From Amphibalanus amphitrite (taxonomy: Eukaryota > Arthropoda > Thecostraca > Balanomorpha > Balanidae): a DNA stretch of 64,000 nucleotides. The stretch covers positions 1 through 64,000 of the forward strand of contig NW_024881867.1 in the NCBI RefSeq assembly GCF_019059575.1, read 5' to 3'. Each line of letters begins with the position of its first letter. The first letter of the stretch is position 1. Positions 37,269-50,012 of the stretch are shown here, in pieces. Position numbers and translations under genes: made by a program. A model generated the notes under the pieces. That model saw only the letters and a list, made by a program, of their open reading frames with translations, made no database searches and was not told the origin of the DNA.

Positions 37269-39295
37269 CCTTGTGACGCCCGGCCGCGCTGCCGGGTTTC
37301 CCACCGTGACGAGCTGTGACGGAAGGATCAGCGGGCGGCGCGCCGGCCGCGGGCCGACAGGTGCGCCGTCTCGGGGTCTGCTCAGAGCGGGCCGAGAGCC
37401 GTCACGGAGCCGTGTCACGGAACGGCGACACCGTCACACCGACACCGCCGGGACGGCGTCACGTCACGCCCGCGTCCGACACCGCCGCCGTCACCCGTCA
37501 CGGTAAACCGAGAGTGACTGGTGGCGGACAGTGAAATTTGATTGGCCCTGGCCACAACGACAGATTGGGACATGATTATACCAATAAGCTCAGCTTCGAC
37601 AGAGGCGTGACCGGCCCCGGGTCATGACACATTCATAACTTGCACCATGCCACGCCGCGCCGAGTATAAATGGCCCCGCTACCCCTGCCAGATTGGGACA
37701 CGCACATGCTCCCGCTATAATCGACATGACTCAGTCAGGTCCGCCCGCCCACAGCACGACTGCAGGCGCAAATCACGACCAGTAGCGATACGAGCCGTTT
37801 GCAGAGAAGTGAGTCATCAACGTCCGGACGTCGAGTCGTGCCCCGCCCGTGTCAGAGTCAGAGTCGGTGTCAGGTGTCATATTGTGCCTCTGCTAGAGTT
37901 TAGTTGACACAAGCTGGTCATGAACCAGCAACAGCGCGTGTCGAACGCTAATGAACACCGCTTGTCAGATCAGCGGGACAGTCTGCGTCCCTCCAAGGCG
38001 TCCCTCAGCACAATCACATGACTAAACGACGTCCGATTGCCGCCGACGTCTGCGCCTCAGCATTGGACAGCCGTAGGCGCCACAGCCGCCTGACTAAAAC
38101 CAGGAACACTCGGCGCCTAAGTGAGCCAGCGATAGCAGTTACAACTGCACCGCTATTTCATGTTTATGATGCACCAACACTGGGTGCAGACGAATCAAAC
38201 AAGTCAGCTATAAATCAGCTGTTGTCACGACTCTGCAGTATCCATCTGTTGATAATAAGCTCGTCTTATCAGAGCCGCCGCTGCCGCGGACAGCGGTGCC
38301 CGGCGCAGCGACAGATTCTGTGCCGACCGCAGCACTGCACAGATTGCATTGTCTGCCGCACACGCCCTCAGATCTTGGGACGAAGGCGGGCGCCGACTCA
38401 GACCACTGTCCGACACACTCGAGAGCCACTTCGGCGCGTGGCGACCGCCGGAGGTCCGAGGCAGATGAGCCCCTGTCGCCAGGGGCGGGGAGAGGGAGAG
38501 GGGGCTCAGAGCACGGGTCACACGGGTCGCACGGGTCAGCAGGATCTGACCGATAGTTGTCAGGGCGATAACTGAGCCGGTAGCAATACTTTCAACGCAC
38601 ATGTGTCAAAGCGAGCATCAAAAGTGTGATACGTCAAACGTCAGAATGATTTTTTTTCTGTCGTAGACTCTGAACACTATTTTCTCCATTATGATAGAGG
38701 TCATAACACCTAACCCTCACCCTTTACTCTTGCAGAGCGCGTCCGGAATATCTCCCCGACAAATGAGCTGCCCACCGAGTCAACTAAACGCCTCAGCTGA
38801 GCGAGTCGCCCGCCGAGCCAGCCCCACAGCTCAGCTGCTCTCAGCGGGCAGTAACCGGGCGCCGGACTGTCGCCTGCAGCCGTGTAACCCAGTACGGACA
38901 ACCCTGTCCGGCTGTGGCACCTGACACCACCCTGTGACCGCCGGACGAGGGTCACCCCTCCAGCCAGCAGGCCGCAGCGTCGGTGACCGGCGGGCTGACG
39001 TGAGAGGCAGAGCCCAACCCTTGACTTCAGAGTCGTGGGCGGCACCGCAGCTGCAGTGGCGCGGGCGGGGGCGGGGGCGGCAGCGGACGTGACGGCATGC
39101 GACCCGCCCGGCCCGCCCGGAAGTGGGCGGCGGCAGCGGTGGCGCGACACGGCCCGTCGAGCCGGAACCCACGCCGGCGTCGGTCCCGCGGCTTTATGTA
39201 CCGCTGTTCGCGACCAGCGACTGAGCGTACCACTGTACCCATGAGTCGTGTAACGCTGACGGTGCGCGGTACTGTACTCTGGTGGGTGACAGCCC

Positions 39296-39514
39296 GTACG
39301 GGGACCCGCAGTTGCTACTGTACAGCGACCCTGAGTAAATTGTCCCAGCACCCTCACAGGGAACAACGATAAGCTGTCAGAGGGCACGCACAGAAAACCT
39401 CAGCTGCTCTTGTACAGGGACCGGCAGTCGATATCAATGTTATCGGTTGTTTCTGGACAGGACAGACGGCTAGAGTTGGGGTTCGTGTACAGTAGCAACT
39501 GCGGGTCCCCGTAC
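39296..39514. repeat. 29 bp perfect inverted repeat with 161 bp loop
   Basis: Positions 39296-39324 are the exact reverse complement of 39486-39514. Weaker pairing continues inward ('gaacaacgataa' near 39361 against its complement near 39440). A third, diverged copy in direct orientation begins near 39413. This fits a small fold-back element or the remains of inverted insertions. Confidence 0.9.
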
Positions 39515-39688
39515 CAACCGACAGCAGCGACCAACGTAGTGAGAACGCGCCCTCTAGGCCGGGCAGCCCTACTGATAACTCGGTCCAAACTACATATCGA
39601 GTACGGACTGATGATCTGATGATGCATACAAGATTGTCGACAGCCATTACTAGTGGCGGAGGACATGGGAAAGAGAGGGGAGGAGAGA

Positions 39689-39691
<3 letters not shown>

Positions 39692-39773
<82 letters not shown>
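39692..39773. repeat. (GA)n microsatellite
   Basis: About 41 uninterrupted GA units, preceded by GA-rich sequence from about 39667. Confidence 0.98.
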
Positions 39774-39776
<3 letters not shown>

Positions 39777-39929
39777 TACCAGTGCCGTATCACTCGATCA
39801 GCACCACTCGATGAGTATTCTGCTGCCTGTCTACGTAGTTCTTTAGAGGGAGAACGGAAAACCGTGCGTGGTCGATGCTGCGCGATGACTCATGCTCGTG
39901 CGGTCGGCGGTCAGCTGACTGTGCGAGGA

Positions 39930-39956
39930 TGACGTCAGTGAGGACTGATGACGTCA
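39930..39956. promoter_or_regulatory. two perfect CRE-type sites
   Basis: The palindrome TGACGTCA occurs at 39930-39937 and 39949-39956, each inside a repeated 'gatgacgtcag' word. CREB/ATF proteins bind this sequence. No promoter or gene is visible next to it, so regulatory use is an inference. Confidence 0.35.
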
Positions 39957-41085
39957 GCGGTGCGCCGGCGTTTGACGCACAGCCAGGGCTGGTAATCTGG
40001 CACGGGGACCGAAGTGCCGGAGATGGCGAGCTGCCACGGCGCGAGGTCAGCGCGGGGAGAAAAACGGCGCCTGGCCGCCGACACCAGCCCGGCACGACAG
40101 GTGCCAAGCAGCGGGATGGAGCTGTGCGGCCGTCAGCGCCGACAGCACAGCTGCAGCTGCGTGCGTGAAGCTCTGCAGCGTGGGTCTCGAAAATCAACTC
40201 GAAAGTGACCATCACTTTTCGAAGGAACAGGGATTTCGATTTTCGGCGGTGCGGATTGACAATGTAGTGCATCACCACATCATTGCGTCCGTTGTGCAAT
40301 ATTTACTCAAGTAATTGGCACACTGGTAGGCATCAAATATACAACCACAGCAACAGCTCCTGTCGCATCTCAATCATAAATTCCTGCCCTCCACCACATC
40401 ACATCCCTCCCACGTCTTTCCGATAAGGTTTCTCCACTGAAAATTTGCCCGCCGAGCGTATCTGACCCCCCGTGCAGAGTCCACCATCGCGGAGCTGCGC
40501 GGTGCACAGAAGCTCGATAGCACGCTCGGTTTGACGAAGCCTCTGCAGCAGTCTGATACGGTCACCGCTGCGGGGGCAGCGCCGGTGGCTCCGCCGGCTC
40601 GGGTGCGATAAAGACGAACAGTTCCACGGACCGCAGCTATCGGCGGCGTCCACTGGCGATAATGACATTTGGGAAATGCTATTCCAAAAATGAAGGCAAT
40701 TCTTCTCTACAGCTGATGTGTGTCGCATATGGCAGACAATTAGGTAGGTAGGTTTAGTCGAGGGTTAGAAAGGCGAACAGCTCCAACTATGACTCGGCTA
40801 GGGTGAGTCAATTGTAAATATTCGAGCCTCCATTGTTGGGCGACATAATAGCGTCCACATAAACAGCTGCCGATGACAAGCCTGACAGCGGGGCCGTAAT
40901 TTACATTGTTGATGGAAGCATAACTGCATGCGAAAACACCGAGCGGCTGGAGCTTCGCCCCGTCTTCATATATGGACGAGCATTATGACCGAACAATGAG
41001 CAATAACTCAGGACACACAGATCCCCAGATTTGTCAACTCGCTTGCTTCTTTGAAACAAGAGCAATTACAGAAGCTATAAGCCAA

Positions 41086-41638
41086 TAGAGCACTTCATGG
41101 GCCGGATAAATCCGTTATCCACGGATAAATCCGCGGACCGGATAGGATTGGATTCTAAATTTGTTAAAAAAGAACGGATATGGGCGGGCCGGTTTGGGAA
41201 TTGAAGGTTGAACCCGGATCAAAACGGATCAAAATTTTAACATTCAACATTGAAGTTAAAAATTAACCTAATGTGTTAAGCGGCAGCAGAGGTTTGATTA
41301 AAGTAATAGGCATCATTTTATGACACTCACTTGTCACAAGACTTGTCTTCAAGTGGATAATGTATGCAATGTATGCATGGTTTTTGGAACCATGATGGTC
41401 TATGAGATGTATGGCTGTCTGGTCCCTTAGATTGAATTTGTTAGTCCAGTTTTGGGTGAAACCAGTTATTGGTGAAACGGATTATTACGGATATTTTTTG
41501 GAAGTTTGGCTGCAATACGGGCCATGGGTGGGCCGGATTCTGATATTCAAAGAAAGGCGGATAATGGGCGGATCTGGATATGACTTGCCGGATATGGGCC
41601 GGGCCGGATCCTAAAAAGCCTATCCGTGAAGTGCTCTA
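41086..41638. mobile_element. hAT-like MITE, 553 bp
   Basis: The ends are the inverted repeat TAGAGCACTTCA (41086-41097; reverse at 41627-41638) with an exact 8 bp duplication, taagccaa, at 41078-41085 and 41639-41646. The interior is rich in 'ggatcc', 'ccggata' and 'gggccgg' words near both ends and encodes no transposase. Its terminus resembles the MITE at 14051 (both TAGAG). Confidence 0.92.
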
Positions 41639-42740
41639 TAAGCCAACACATTTTCAATTTTGGTCTGCGCATGGCCTGCTGCGAGTATATATTGCCACGG
41701 CTGACCAATTTCATCCCGTTATAGATCAGTTCGGCGGGCGGGCGCTATTCTGAGACTCCACTATGCGGCTTCCGAACCTCCTCTGTCCCATATGAGCAGG
41801 ATTCGGCCTCATAGGGGCGTCTCCGGGGCGTCGGTATCGATCCCAATAGAGCACGGTCCGAGCCGGGGCGCAATCAGCGGCCTGCGCCGCGGCCCGGCCG
41901 GCCGTGCTCATTAGATGACAGGAGCGGCGGCCGACGCTGTCCGGGACTGGAGAGAGAGAGCCATGGACGCATGAGAAAGAGGCAAAGACGCTGTTCGGCG
42001 GGTCACGCTGCCAAAAACCACGGAAGCATTGATCAAGACGTCAGTCTTTCATCCTCCCACCTGTCATTTTTTTTCCGGATAATCCTCACATACCCTTGAG
42101 CACTGCGCAAAACGTCGCTGGGTAATCTGTGAAGGCACGCGGGCAGGGCTTACATGCATTGTCAGGTCGGGTGATCGAGGATCAAAGTCCTTTGACAATA
42201 GACAATGGCACTCGGCGGTGAGTCAGAGTCCCGATCTGGGACCGAGCTGTTCAGAGGGAGACCCAGGCCGGATACGGGTCGGGTTCTGCAGCGGAGCAAC
42301 TCCTTATGCTCCCTCACGCTCAGAGTGACGCCACCAATGAGGGTATCGGTACCGGGAGCAGCGACACGGAGCCATACCGGCACGATTCATAGTGAGAGAG
42401 CGGTTGAGAAATATGAGACGTCGTGCTGCTTCCAATCCAGCACCCTAAGCATTCCCTTCATCATTATAAATTATGCTGGTCAGAACTCAAGATAACTCAG
42501 TCCTCATCAGACGAACCCAGTCTCCTTTAGGCCGACCCAGTCAGTCTCACGTCAGACATGAGACAGCCCTGTCAGATGGACCCAGTTCCCGTCAGATGGC
42601 CTCAGTGCACCCAGATCTTCCTCACCCCGGAAGCGGGCCCGACTGCCAACCACCGAGCCGGTGTCTGGCAGCGACGGACAGAGCCCGGGACCGTGCCAGA
42701 CCCGACCTGGGGGCTCGGCCGACGGCCCGCTGAGAGCGAC

Positions 42741-42808
42741 GGGGTGAGAATAGCTCACCTGCCGGGGTGAGAATAGCTCACCTACTGCCGAGGTGAGAAT
42801 ATCTTACT
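42741..42808. repeat. tandem hairpin motif, three copies
   Basis: ggggtgagaatagctcacct occurs exactly at 42741-42760 and 42764-42783, and a degenerate copy lies at 42791-42808. Each exact copy can fold as a stem (ggtgag/ctcacc) with a small loop. Confidence 0.85.
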
Positions 42809-45504
42809 GAGAAGAGCACGCTCGGCGCCGGCGGAGGCGTGCCGTCAGCGGACAGCCGGCTCTCAGACTGCGTCACTTCAGAAGTTCAGAGTTGAGGGAA
42901 TTAGGGAAAGTGAAATCTTCATTGCCTTTAACCTACATGCATTTCTCAACTTAGATAATCTGGTCAGGCGATGGTCTGGTCAAACGATGCACTTTAACCA
43001 GAATCACCAATCCATGTTTGAGGGAAAGTAAATTGGCTGTTTGCCAACATCAAACGAGCATATCTATTGGAATGAGTTTTGATGGGAATGCGCCAACTAC
43101 CTGCCGGTAACCATCAAAGTAGCAATGCCCAAAGAACCACTAGCCTGATGATGACAGCATTCGAAGGAATGTGTTTCCCGGAACCGCCTTCCTTTAGGAC
43201 CAGCCCTGCGCCTGAGGCGAAGTCAGTCGCGCCTGACAGCGACACTGCAGGCGGCCGGACCACCGCCATTCGCCGGCCGTCAGCGGCACCAGTCGGAACC
43301 CTCAGAGGTCACCGCAAGGGCCCGCCAAAGGTCAGGGGTCGCCCCTCCCAGACGTCTGACCCGGCGTCCCCAGCCGCGCCGATCTCGACACAGACCGTCG
43401 GGCCGCGGCGATAAGGGCCGCTCCGAGATTGGCGGCCGGCGCGGCGTTCGGAGAAGCTCTGCGCTGCGCCACTGCCTGTCCGAGCCGGAAGGCAGGACGC
43501 CGCCGACAGATCGGGGTCGTGGGGACCGTCTCCGCGCCACATAAAGGGAGATATGAGAGCCACGGAGCCGTTCCTAATGGCCGACGGATGGACGAGAACT
43601 CCTGGGTAGTGGGGAATCGCCTGAGAGCCTGGAAGCTGAGTGCCTCCAGCGGATTCCCCGGACTACTCAGAATCCAAACAGCCGGGACAAAGCAGCTCAG
43701 CTCTTACCCGCGAAGTTGAGAAACTTTATAAGGCTCAGGACAGAATAACAAGAAAATGCGGACGCAAAAGATCGCGAAACGTCACAATGACCTGTGACAC
43801 ACAGGTATGAGTCACCTCCGGTGTTGGCGAGTGCGCTGTTGGACCGACACCAAGCATCCCCTGGAACAGTCTTCTGTTGCGCCCGCCAGCCGCCTCCATC
43901 AGCCCGCTTCCGGTGGATCCAGGAGGCCTTACCCCCGGATGGACATCAGACGGGGCACGACAGGACGCCGAGGGCGCAGCGTCACAGCCCGCAGAGCTCG
44001 GCGTCACAGCCCACAGACCTCGGCGTCACAGGGCCGCGCCAGCTCAGTGACATGACCGCTTCCCGCAGCAGTGTGCCGCGGAGACTGACTCACAGGCACG
44101 CCCGACCGACTCATGAGTCATCAGCCGACTCTCCATTGTGTGAGATGAGGCAAACTGACGGAGACCCTAAGACAGGGCGGACTGTGACTCAGTCCCCCAC
44201 GTCGCATCAGAGGCAGATGTGAGTCAGGGTTAGCACCAATTCCAGTAGCAGCAAAGCTGGGCATGTGTGCTCAGGATATCTTGCAGACCTATGAGGTAAG
44301 TCTGGTAAACCGTGTTTGCCAGGGTCCCGATAGCACCCTATCGGGCGGCTGATGAGTCATATCTGAGCACACAGAGTCAGAGTCAGTCGCTGCAGGGCCG
44401 GTTATTGACTCAGGGCAGGTCAGACGGTGTAAATTCACGGAATGCCAGCCGGGCGGGATTGGCTGCGACAGCCAGTCTGCCCAGATGCCGGCTGAATCAG
44501 TCTCAGAATCTCTTGGCACCTATCGCTGATAAAGAGCTCGCTGGTCCAGAAGGCGGTCTCAGACACGTCAGATCAGCACCACCAAGGACTGCGATTTTTT
44601 AACCCTAAAGCGTCCCCACTTCACCTCACCATCCCCGGCAACTCGTGCCTCGAGCAGATGTGGGCTCACCTTAGCGGTTTGTGCGACGCGGTCGTCCCTC
44701 GACTATCCGAGGCAAGCGCTATTATTTCGCGATAGAATTGCACTAGTTTCAGGCAGCCCTGTCTCACCCTTTCAGGGAGTCTTCCTGGCACAGCGTGGCG
44801 GAGCCTCCCCGAGCAGAAACTCTCCGCCACTCCCAAAACAGCCTGTTTCCCCCTCAACTGCGCGGCGACGGCGCGGGTGCGGCAGGTGCGGGCCCGCCGT
44901 GCCGACACCTGTGCGTGTCACCTGTCACGGTGTCACCGTGTCACTCTGTGTCAGACCGTTTCCGGCTGAGGGCGGCTGGCACAGAGGGAATGAGGGAGAG
45001 ACAGATGGGGGCGATACTCGGCGCATGAACGGAACACGGGGTCACGACCTGACACGGCGGAGTGCCGCCAGCGTGCTGTGAACACGGCAGTGCCACGAGA
45101 ACATGTGTGTCCTTTGACCCTCATATGCGTTTTGCTAAATTTAATTGGTGGTTTGCCTAGATGACAAGCATTTCCTTGAGACCAGGATCAAGGCATTGTC
45201 AATGTGCAGGCGGTCAGCTACTGGTAGCTAGCCATTCGTCATAATGTTGCAAAGTGAAGCTGCACTTCATTTGGCATTGATGTTACCTATTCAGTTTTCA
45301 TGAGCATCAAATGTGCAGTGAAACGGCACGCTGTATTTCCAACAAAGTGTGATAACTGATAACTAGCGAGAACTTGGCCAGCTGGTAAAGCAACGGTTCA
45401 ATGGTTCTTACAAATAGCAATACTCGGCAGCGCCGATCGCCATCGAGTGTTATCGACGATACGGCACAGGCGTGCCGTGCCTGGTCAACAGGTCGGTGGG
45501 ACCG

Positions 45505-45600
45505 GGCCAGGTGTGCTGAGAGGGCCCCGGGTGCGCTGAGACGGCCCCAGGTGCGCTCAGACGGCTCCGGGTGTGCTCAGAGGGCCCAGGTGCGCAGAAC
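45505..45600. repeat. 20 bp tandem repeat, five copies
   Basis: Units close to 'ggccccgggtgcgctgagac' follow each other with small differences and account for the open frames over this segment. Confidence 0.85.
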
Positions 45601-47518
45601 CTGCGGTGGCACACCCGGAAGACGCCACGCTCGGCGCCCGTCCGTCCCACGGGGTGTAAAGGCGAGACAGGTGCAGAGGGATGGCCGGGCACGGCAGCAA
45701 AGTTGCCACGGCCGCCCACGGATGGGACAAAGTTCTGTCCGCGTCGCGGGCCGTCTTTCGGCACCTCCGCCTGCGGTCGACAGCGACGGACGGTCCCGGA
45801 ACCCGCACAGGGCTGGCGCTGGCGGCCGTCCAGGAACAGTTCGCAGAAGCGCAGCGCCGTGACAGCCGAGCTGCGGCGGCTGCGGCGCAGCGGTGGCAAA
45901 CACGCCGCACGCAGCAGGCCGATAATGAGTGGGCTATCGAGCGCCGGCCTGGGCGCGGCTGCCCCGGTCAGTACCACTGTCAGAGGACGATAATGGAGCC
46001 CTGATCGAGGGAGCATGCAGTGGTCCCACAGGTGGACCGGCATGTGTCCACAGGTGTTGGGTAAAAACGGCCGTGCGTGACTTCATTACTACAAGAGATA
46101 GGGAGGTCATGTTGACTCTACATAGGCGGTCGAGCTGATCGTGCATGTGCAGCGGCCGGATTCGTGCCGGATGCTTGGAGTTGGGTCAGCTGGGCGCCGA
46201 ATCCACTGCTGACCGCTCAGCTCAGCTCAGCTGCGCTCAGCTGTTGTGAGCTGACTGGTCGTGGGAATTAGAACTAATGACACGACCACACGTTTGTGAC
46301 CGTAAACACGATGCAGCAGACCACAGTGTAGTCTCGCCGCCAAGCGATTTGCATGGATGATTACGACTTTAAATACGTTTAATGCACTGTAACCATTTCG
46401 GAGATTTGGGGATCCAGTTCAATCGGGAAAAATGTTTGGCATCGAAAGTGAGCTGGAGCAGCTGAGGTAAAAACCGCTGTTCTCCACTGCAAGCTTATCA
46501 CGCGCCACATCGTGTCAATCATCGGTGGACCGCGAACAACAACCCAACACGATCAACGCGAATACATACTGCCCCTCAAGCACCATACAAAGGTCCAGCT
46601 ATATACGAGCAACAACCGTGCTCCCAAAAATGCATCCCTCGCATGAGCGAGCACCCGGGATGAGTGCAGTTCATTATAGCTGTATCCTGCCAAAATGGTA
46701 ACTTTCTGCATCTCTGACCCGGCCGACCCGACCCGGCGTCACCTGATGTCACCGTTTGGCCCCTCAGACCTCAGGCCTCAGACCTCAGTGGACCACCTGC
46801 AGAGCGCCGCGTCACCGGCGAGGAAGCGGGCGGTGCAGTAACAGCCGCCGACCATCACGAAACTCCCATCCCGCTAAGTGGCGGTGTTAGGCGGCACGTG
46901 CCCAGTGCCGGAAGTCATCAGAGAGTAGGCGCCGCGGGTGCCAGAGAGATTTAGGAGTCAGGTCGACGATCAGAGTGTTTCCAAGAGGTTAACGGTTTCC
47001 CGGCGACGAGCATATGCAAAGCAGCGACGAAATGGTTATTGGGCGAGTAAAAGAGGATGGCATTTCACGTCACAATAGCGAAAATATACTATACACCAGA
47101 AGAAAAAAACATTGAAATCTAAAATGCCTGGAAGGAAGCCAATAACAGCGTTCCCAATGTGGCATCAGCTACCAACTTGAATGCGACTAATCGTTAAGTA
47201 AATGTGCCAAGATATCACGTTGCAAAGGATTAAGAAGCTGGCTTTGAGGTAGGCTAGGGCTAATATGACGAACGATGTTATCAACAATGTCACAACAAAT
47301 ATCATCCCAACGTCCTAATTTCACGCTAACTCATAAAACGCTGCCGCTGAGAACAATAGAATGCGACAAGTTGGACATGCGATAAAATACCGAGATAAGA
47401 CAAACAAACAAAAGACGAGCCTCGCACCAGTCTATGTATGTACAATCTCTGAATGCATGCAAACCATCACTTTTACTGCTGCGGAGTGATAAGAAATGGA
47501 TTAAGAGTCGATGCAGTA

Positions 47519-47835
47519 AGTGGGAGGGAAGGGAAGGGTGCAACCGATAAAGAGTGAGGGGAGGGAGGGTTACCGATACTGAGCGAAAGGGAGGGGGCGT
47601 CACCGGTCAGCGGGAGGGAGGGGAGGGGCGTTACAGGTCAGCATGAGACAGGGCAGGGGAGGGGGCGGCGTCGAAACAGAGTGAGGGGGTGGGGGACGGG
47701 CGAGGGAAAGGGGCGTTACCGGTCAGCGGAGTGAGGAGAGGGGGACGTTACCGATCAGCAAGAGAAAGGGGAAGGGGAGGGGCGTTACCGGTCAGCAGGG
47801 GAGGGAGGGAGGGAGGGAGGGAGACTTTACCGGTG
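47519..47835. repeat. G-rich minisatellite with 'ttaccggtcagc' spacers
   Basis: Blocks of 'gggagggaggg' alternate with a conserved 'cgttaccggtcagc'-like spacer at intervals of about 40-60 bp. The last unit contains (ggga)n. Several stretches meet the pattern for G-quadruplexes on the plus strand. Confidence 0.8.
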
Positions 47836-48357
47836 AGCAGCTGCCAGGAGACGCGGCCGGTTCACCCACGCGGGATGACTCACTCGGACGCTCCACCTCA
47901 GGCGAGGACGACCCGCGGCGGTCAGTATTCACCGGTCGGCACACCCCTGTACCGGACAGCCTGTGTCACGGCCAGCCGCCTCTCTGCACTCGGCCGCAGT
48001 ACCAACCTGGCGGCGGCGGGCGCTCACGGCTGCCCGACAGTGGTGCACGAACACCCCCTCCCCCTGCGACAAAGGCAGGAAAACCGAGCGAGTCGCCAGC
48101 GGCCGGGCCGGCAAAGGAGAGCCCCCGACGGCCAATGACACGGCCGCGGTGACTTTCCACGGCCGGGTGGACAGTTGGCGTGAGTGAAAGCCTCGAGGGC
48201 ATGGGAGAGAGGGAGGGAGGAAGGTCGCGACACGGAGCAGAGCGGAGGGATAATCATCGGCATCATGTCGGACATGACCGCCCCTCCGCTAACGAAGTTC
48301 CGCTGGCAGTCGCAGTCGTGACAATAGAATGACTACCGAGACAGCTCGGCCGGCAGC

Positions 48358-48405
48358 CGGGTCACGTGACCCGAGCAGAGGTCACGTGTCAGGGGGTCAC
48401 ATGAC
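48358..48405. promoter_or_regulatory. cluster of three E-box motifs
   Basis: A perfect 16 bp palindrome (CGGGTCACGTGACCCG, 48358-48373) is followed by gtcacgtgtc (48381-48390) and gtcacatgac (48396-48405). The core GTCACGTGAC is the classic site for bHLH-zip factors of the USF/MITF/TFE type. No adjacent promoter is evident. Confidence 0.35.
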
Positions 48406-49738
48406 CGGCTTCTCCGTATCGGTGCTGACAAAGACAATGTGGCCTCAAGGGTTAGACGAACCAGGCTACTTGATGGTTTAGTCTAAATCTAAAACCGTCG
48501 TGCTCCGTGGAGCTCACAGATCCGCCAGCTATCTTTTCGGAGCACAGTTGGCAGTGCAAAGGGAGTGAGGTCACCGTTCAGCCCATATTGGCGGCCCGAG
48601 AACGCTGATAGAGCTGCCTCAGTCGAGGGCATAGCCGTCAGAGGCATATAGCTCGACTCGTCGGAGAGCGAAATGAATGATCATGAATGAACAAAACGAA
48701 TCAACCGTGACCAGTATCAATACACAAATCGCCTGCAGATTTTCGAACTTAATCTCTTCCGCTGGAATCGTCCGTGGTGCGGTGAATATTATGTACTAAG
48801 TGTTTCACATAAGACGAAAATGTCAGACCTCGACAGCCACAGGGTGTTACGTGGTGTTACGCAAATGTAGGAAAACTCTTTTATAACGAGATTGCTTCAT
48901 GCTTCTTAGTTAGCAGGCACATACTTGATCAAATATAAATTATCTGGTAAAACCTTCGAGGAAACAGCGCGTTAACAGTTAACAGTCGCAAGGAAACTAC
49001 TCTCAGTTTGGATCACGCTTAGGAAGGCTATCAACGGATCTTTAACTCATTAAACTATAACTTGTCTGCATAATGTACAGAAAGCGACGCTAGAAACTTC
49101 CGGTTCGTATTGCTAGACAATCGACCCGTGCCACAAAGAGAAGGACAATACCATGTTTTCCGGTAGAGAAATATCCACCTCACCAAATCAATCAACTTCT
49201 TACTGCCGAGCTGAAGGACAGGCTGGGGGTGGACCACCGACGGGGCCGCGACGTACCGGCATTCATACCTCGCCGAGCCCAGACAAAGCGGAGCACGGCG
49301 ACCGCCTGCCACAGACCAATCATGGCGATACAGAGGCGTGAAACGGCACCGCAGTGTCGCACCCAGACATGGAGCCGCCGCATTAGACCGCCACATCGCG
49401 CGGAGACATGGTCCGACTGCGCACATACATCGGCACACGGCGAACAACACCCAGCCACAGCCACCTACGGAAATCGAACAAAGATACCAACCACTGCGAA
49501 CAAAGAGGCCCGACGCTTCCACCTTGTCGGCAGCTGACCAGGTCTGAGCAAAAACAGCTATCGATACAAGTGTCCCCGACAGCCGCGTCCACCGGCCGTT
49601 CTCCTTGGTCCGGAGACAGCAGTGCATGGCCTTGGCGGGTCGGCGCCGGCCCTGACAGGTCATCTGTCGTCGGTAGCGAGTCAGCGTCGGCCCTGCCAGG
49701 TCAGACGCCGGTCAGGTTGTCTGCTGTCCCTGGCACTG

Positions 49739-50012
49739 CAGGGCTGCGGAGTCGATGGATTTTCAGTGACTCCCACTCTGACTCCGGATTAAAAAAAAAA
49801 AAACAATTCCGACTTAGACTCTCCGAGTCCGAACAAAACTATTTAGTGTTTACTCCGACCGACTCCAACTCCGACTCCCAAGCTCTGCCAGATCTGCGGA
49901 GTCGATGGGGATTTTCGGTGACTCCGACTCCAGTTTCCGAAATAGACTCCGATTCCGAGCCCGGTCAGAACTGTCGACTCCGACCGACTCTGACTCCGAC
50001 TCCGCAGCCCTG
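49739..50012. mobile_element. MITE-like repeat rich in GACTCC hexamers
   Basis: The outer ends form an inverted repeat CAGGGCTGCGGAGTCG (49739; reverse at 50012). An internal copy of the left end at 49895 suggests two related units side by side. The flanks, cctggcac and cctggcag, are a near but not exact duplication, displaced two bases on the left. The interior is a mosaic of 'gactcc' hexamers and a short A tract at 49790-49802. Confidence 0.55.

Larger units (their letters stand above)
32446..41077. other. gene-poor stretch with simple repeats and inverted repeats
   Basis: No supported gene in 8.6 kb. It contains G tracts (34047-34059, 35941-35951, 36724-36736), a CGGGGG repeat, a 29 bp inverted repeat pair, a GA microsatellite and two CRE-type motifs, all listed separately. 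The remaining frames are short and overlap on both strands. Confidence 0.4.
41647..49738. other. gene-poor stretch with tandem repeats and motif clusters
   Basis: No gene I can support. It includes tandem hairpins (42741-42808), a 27 bp repeat with 'cggcgtcacag' near 43968-44036, a 20 bp repeat (45505-45600), a G-rich array (47519-47835) and an E-box cluster (48358-48405). Confidence 0.4.
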
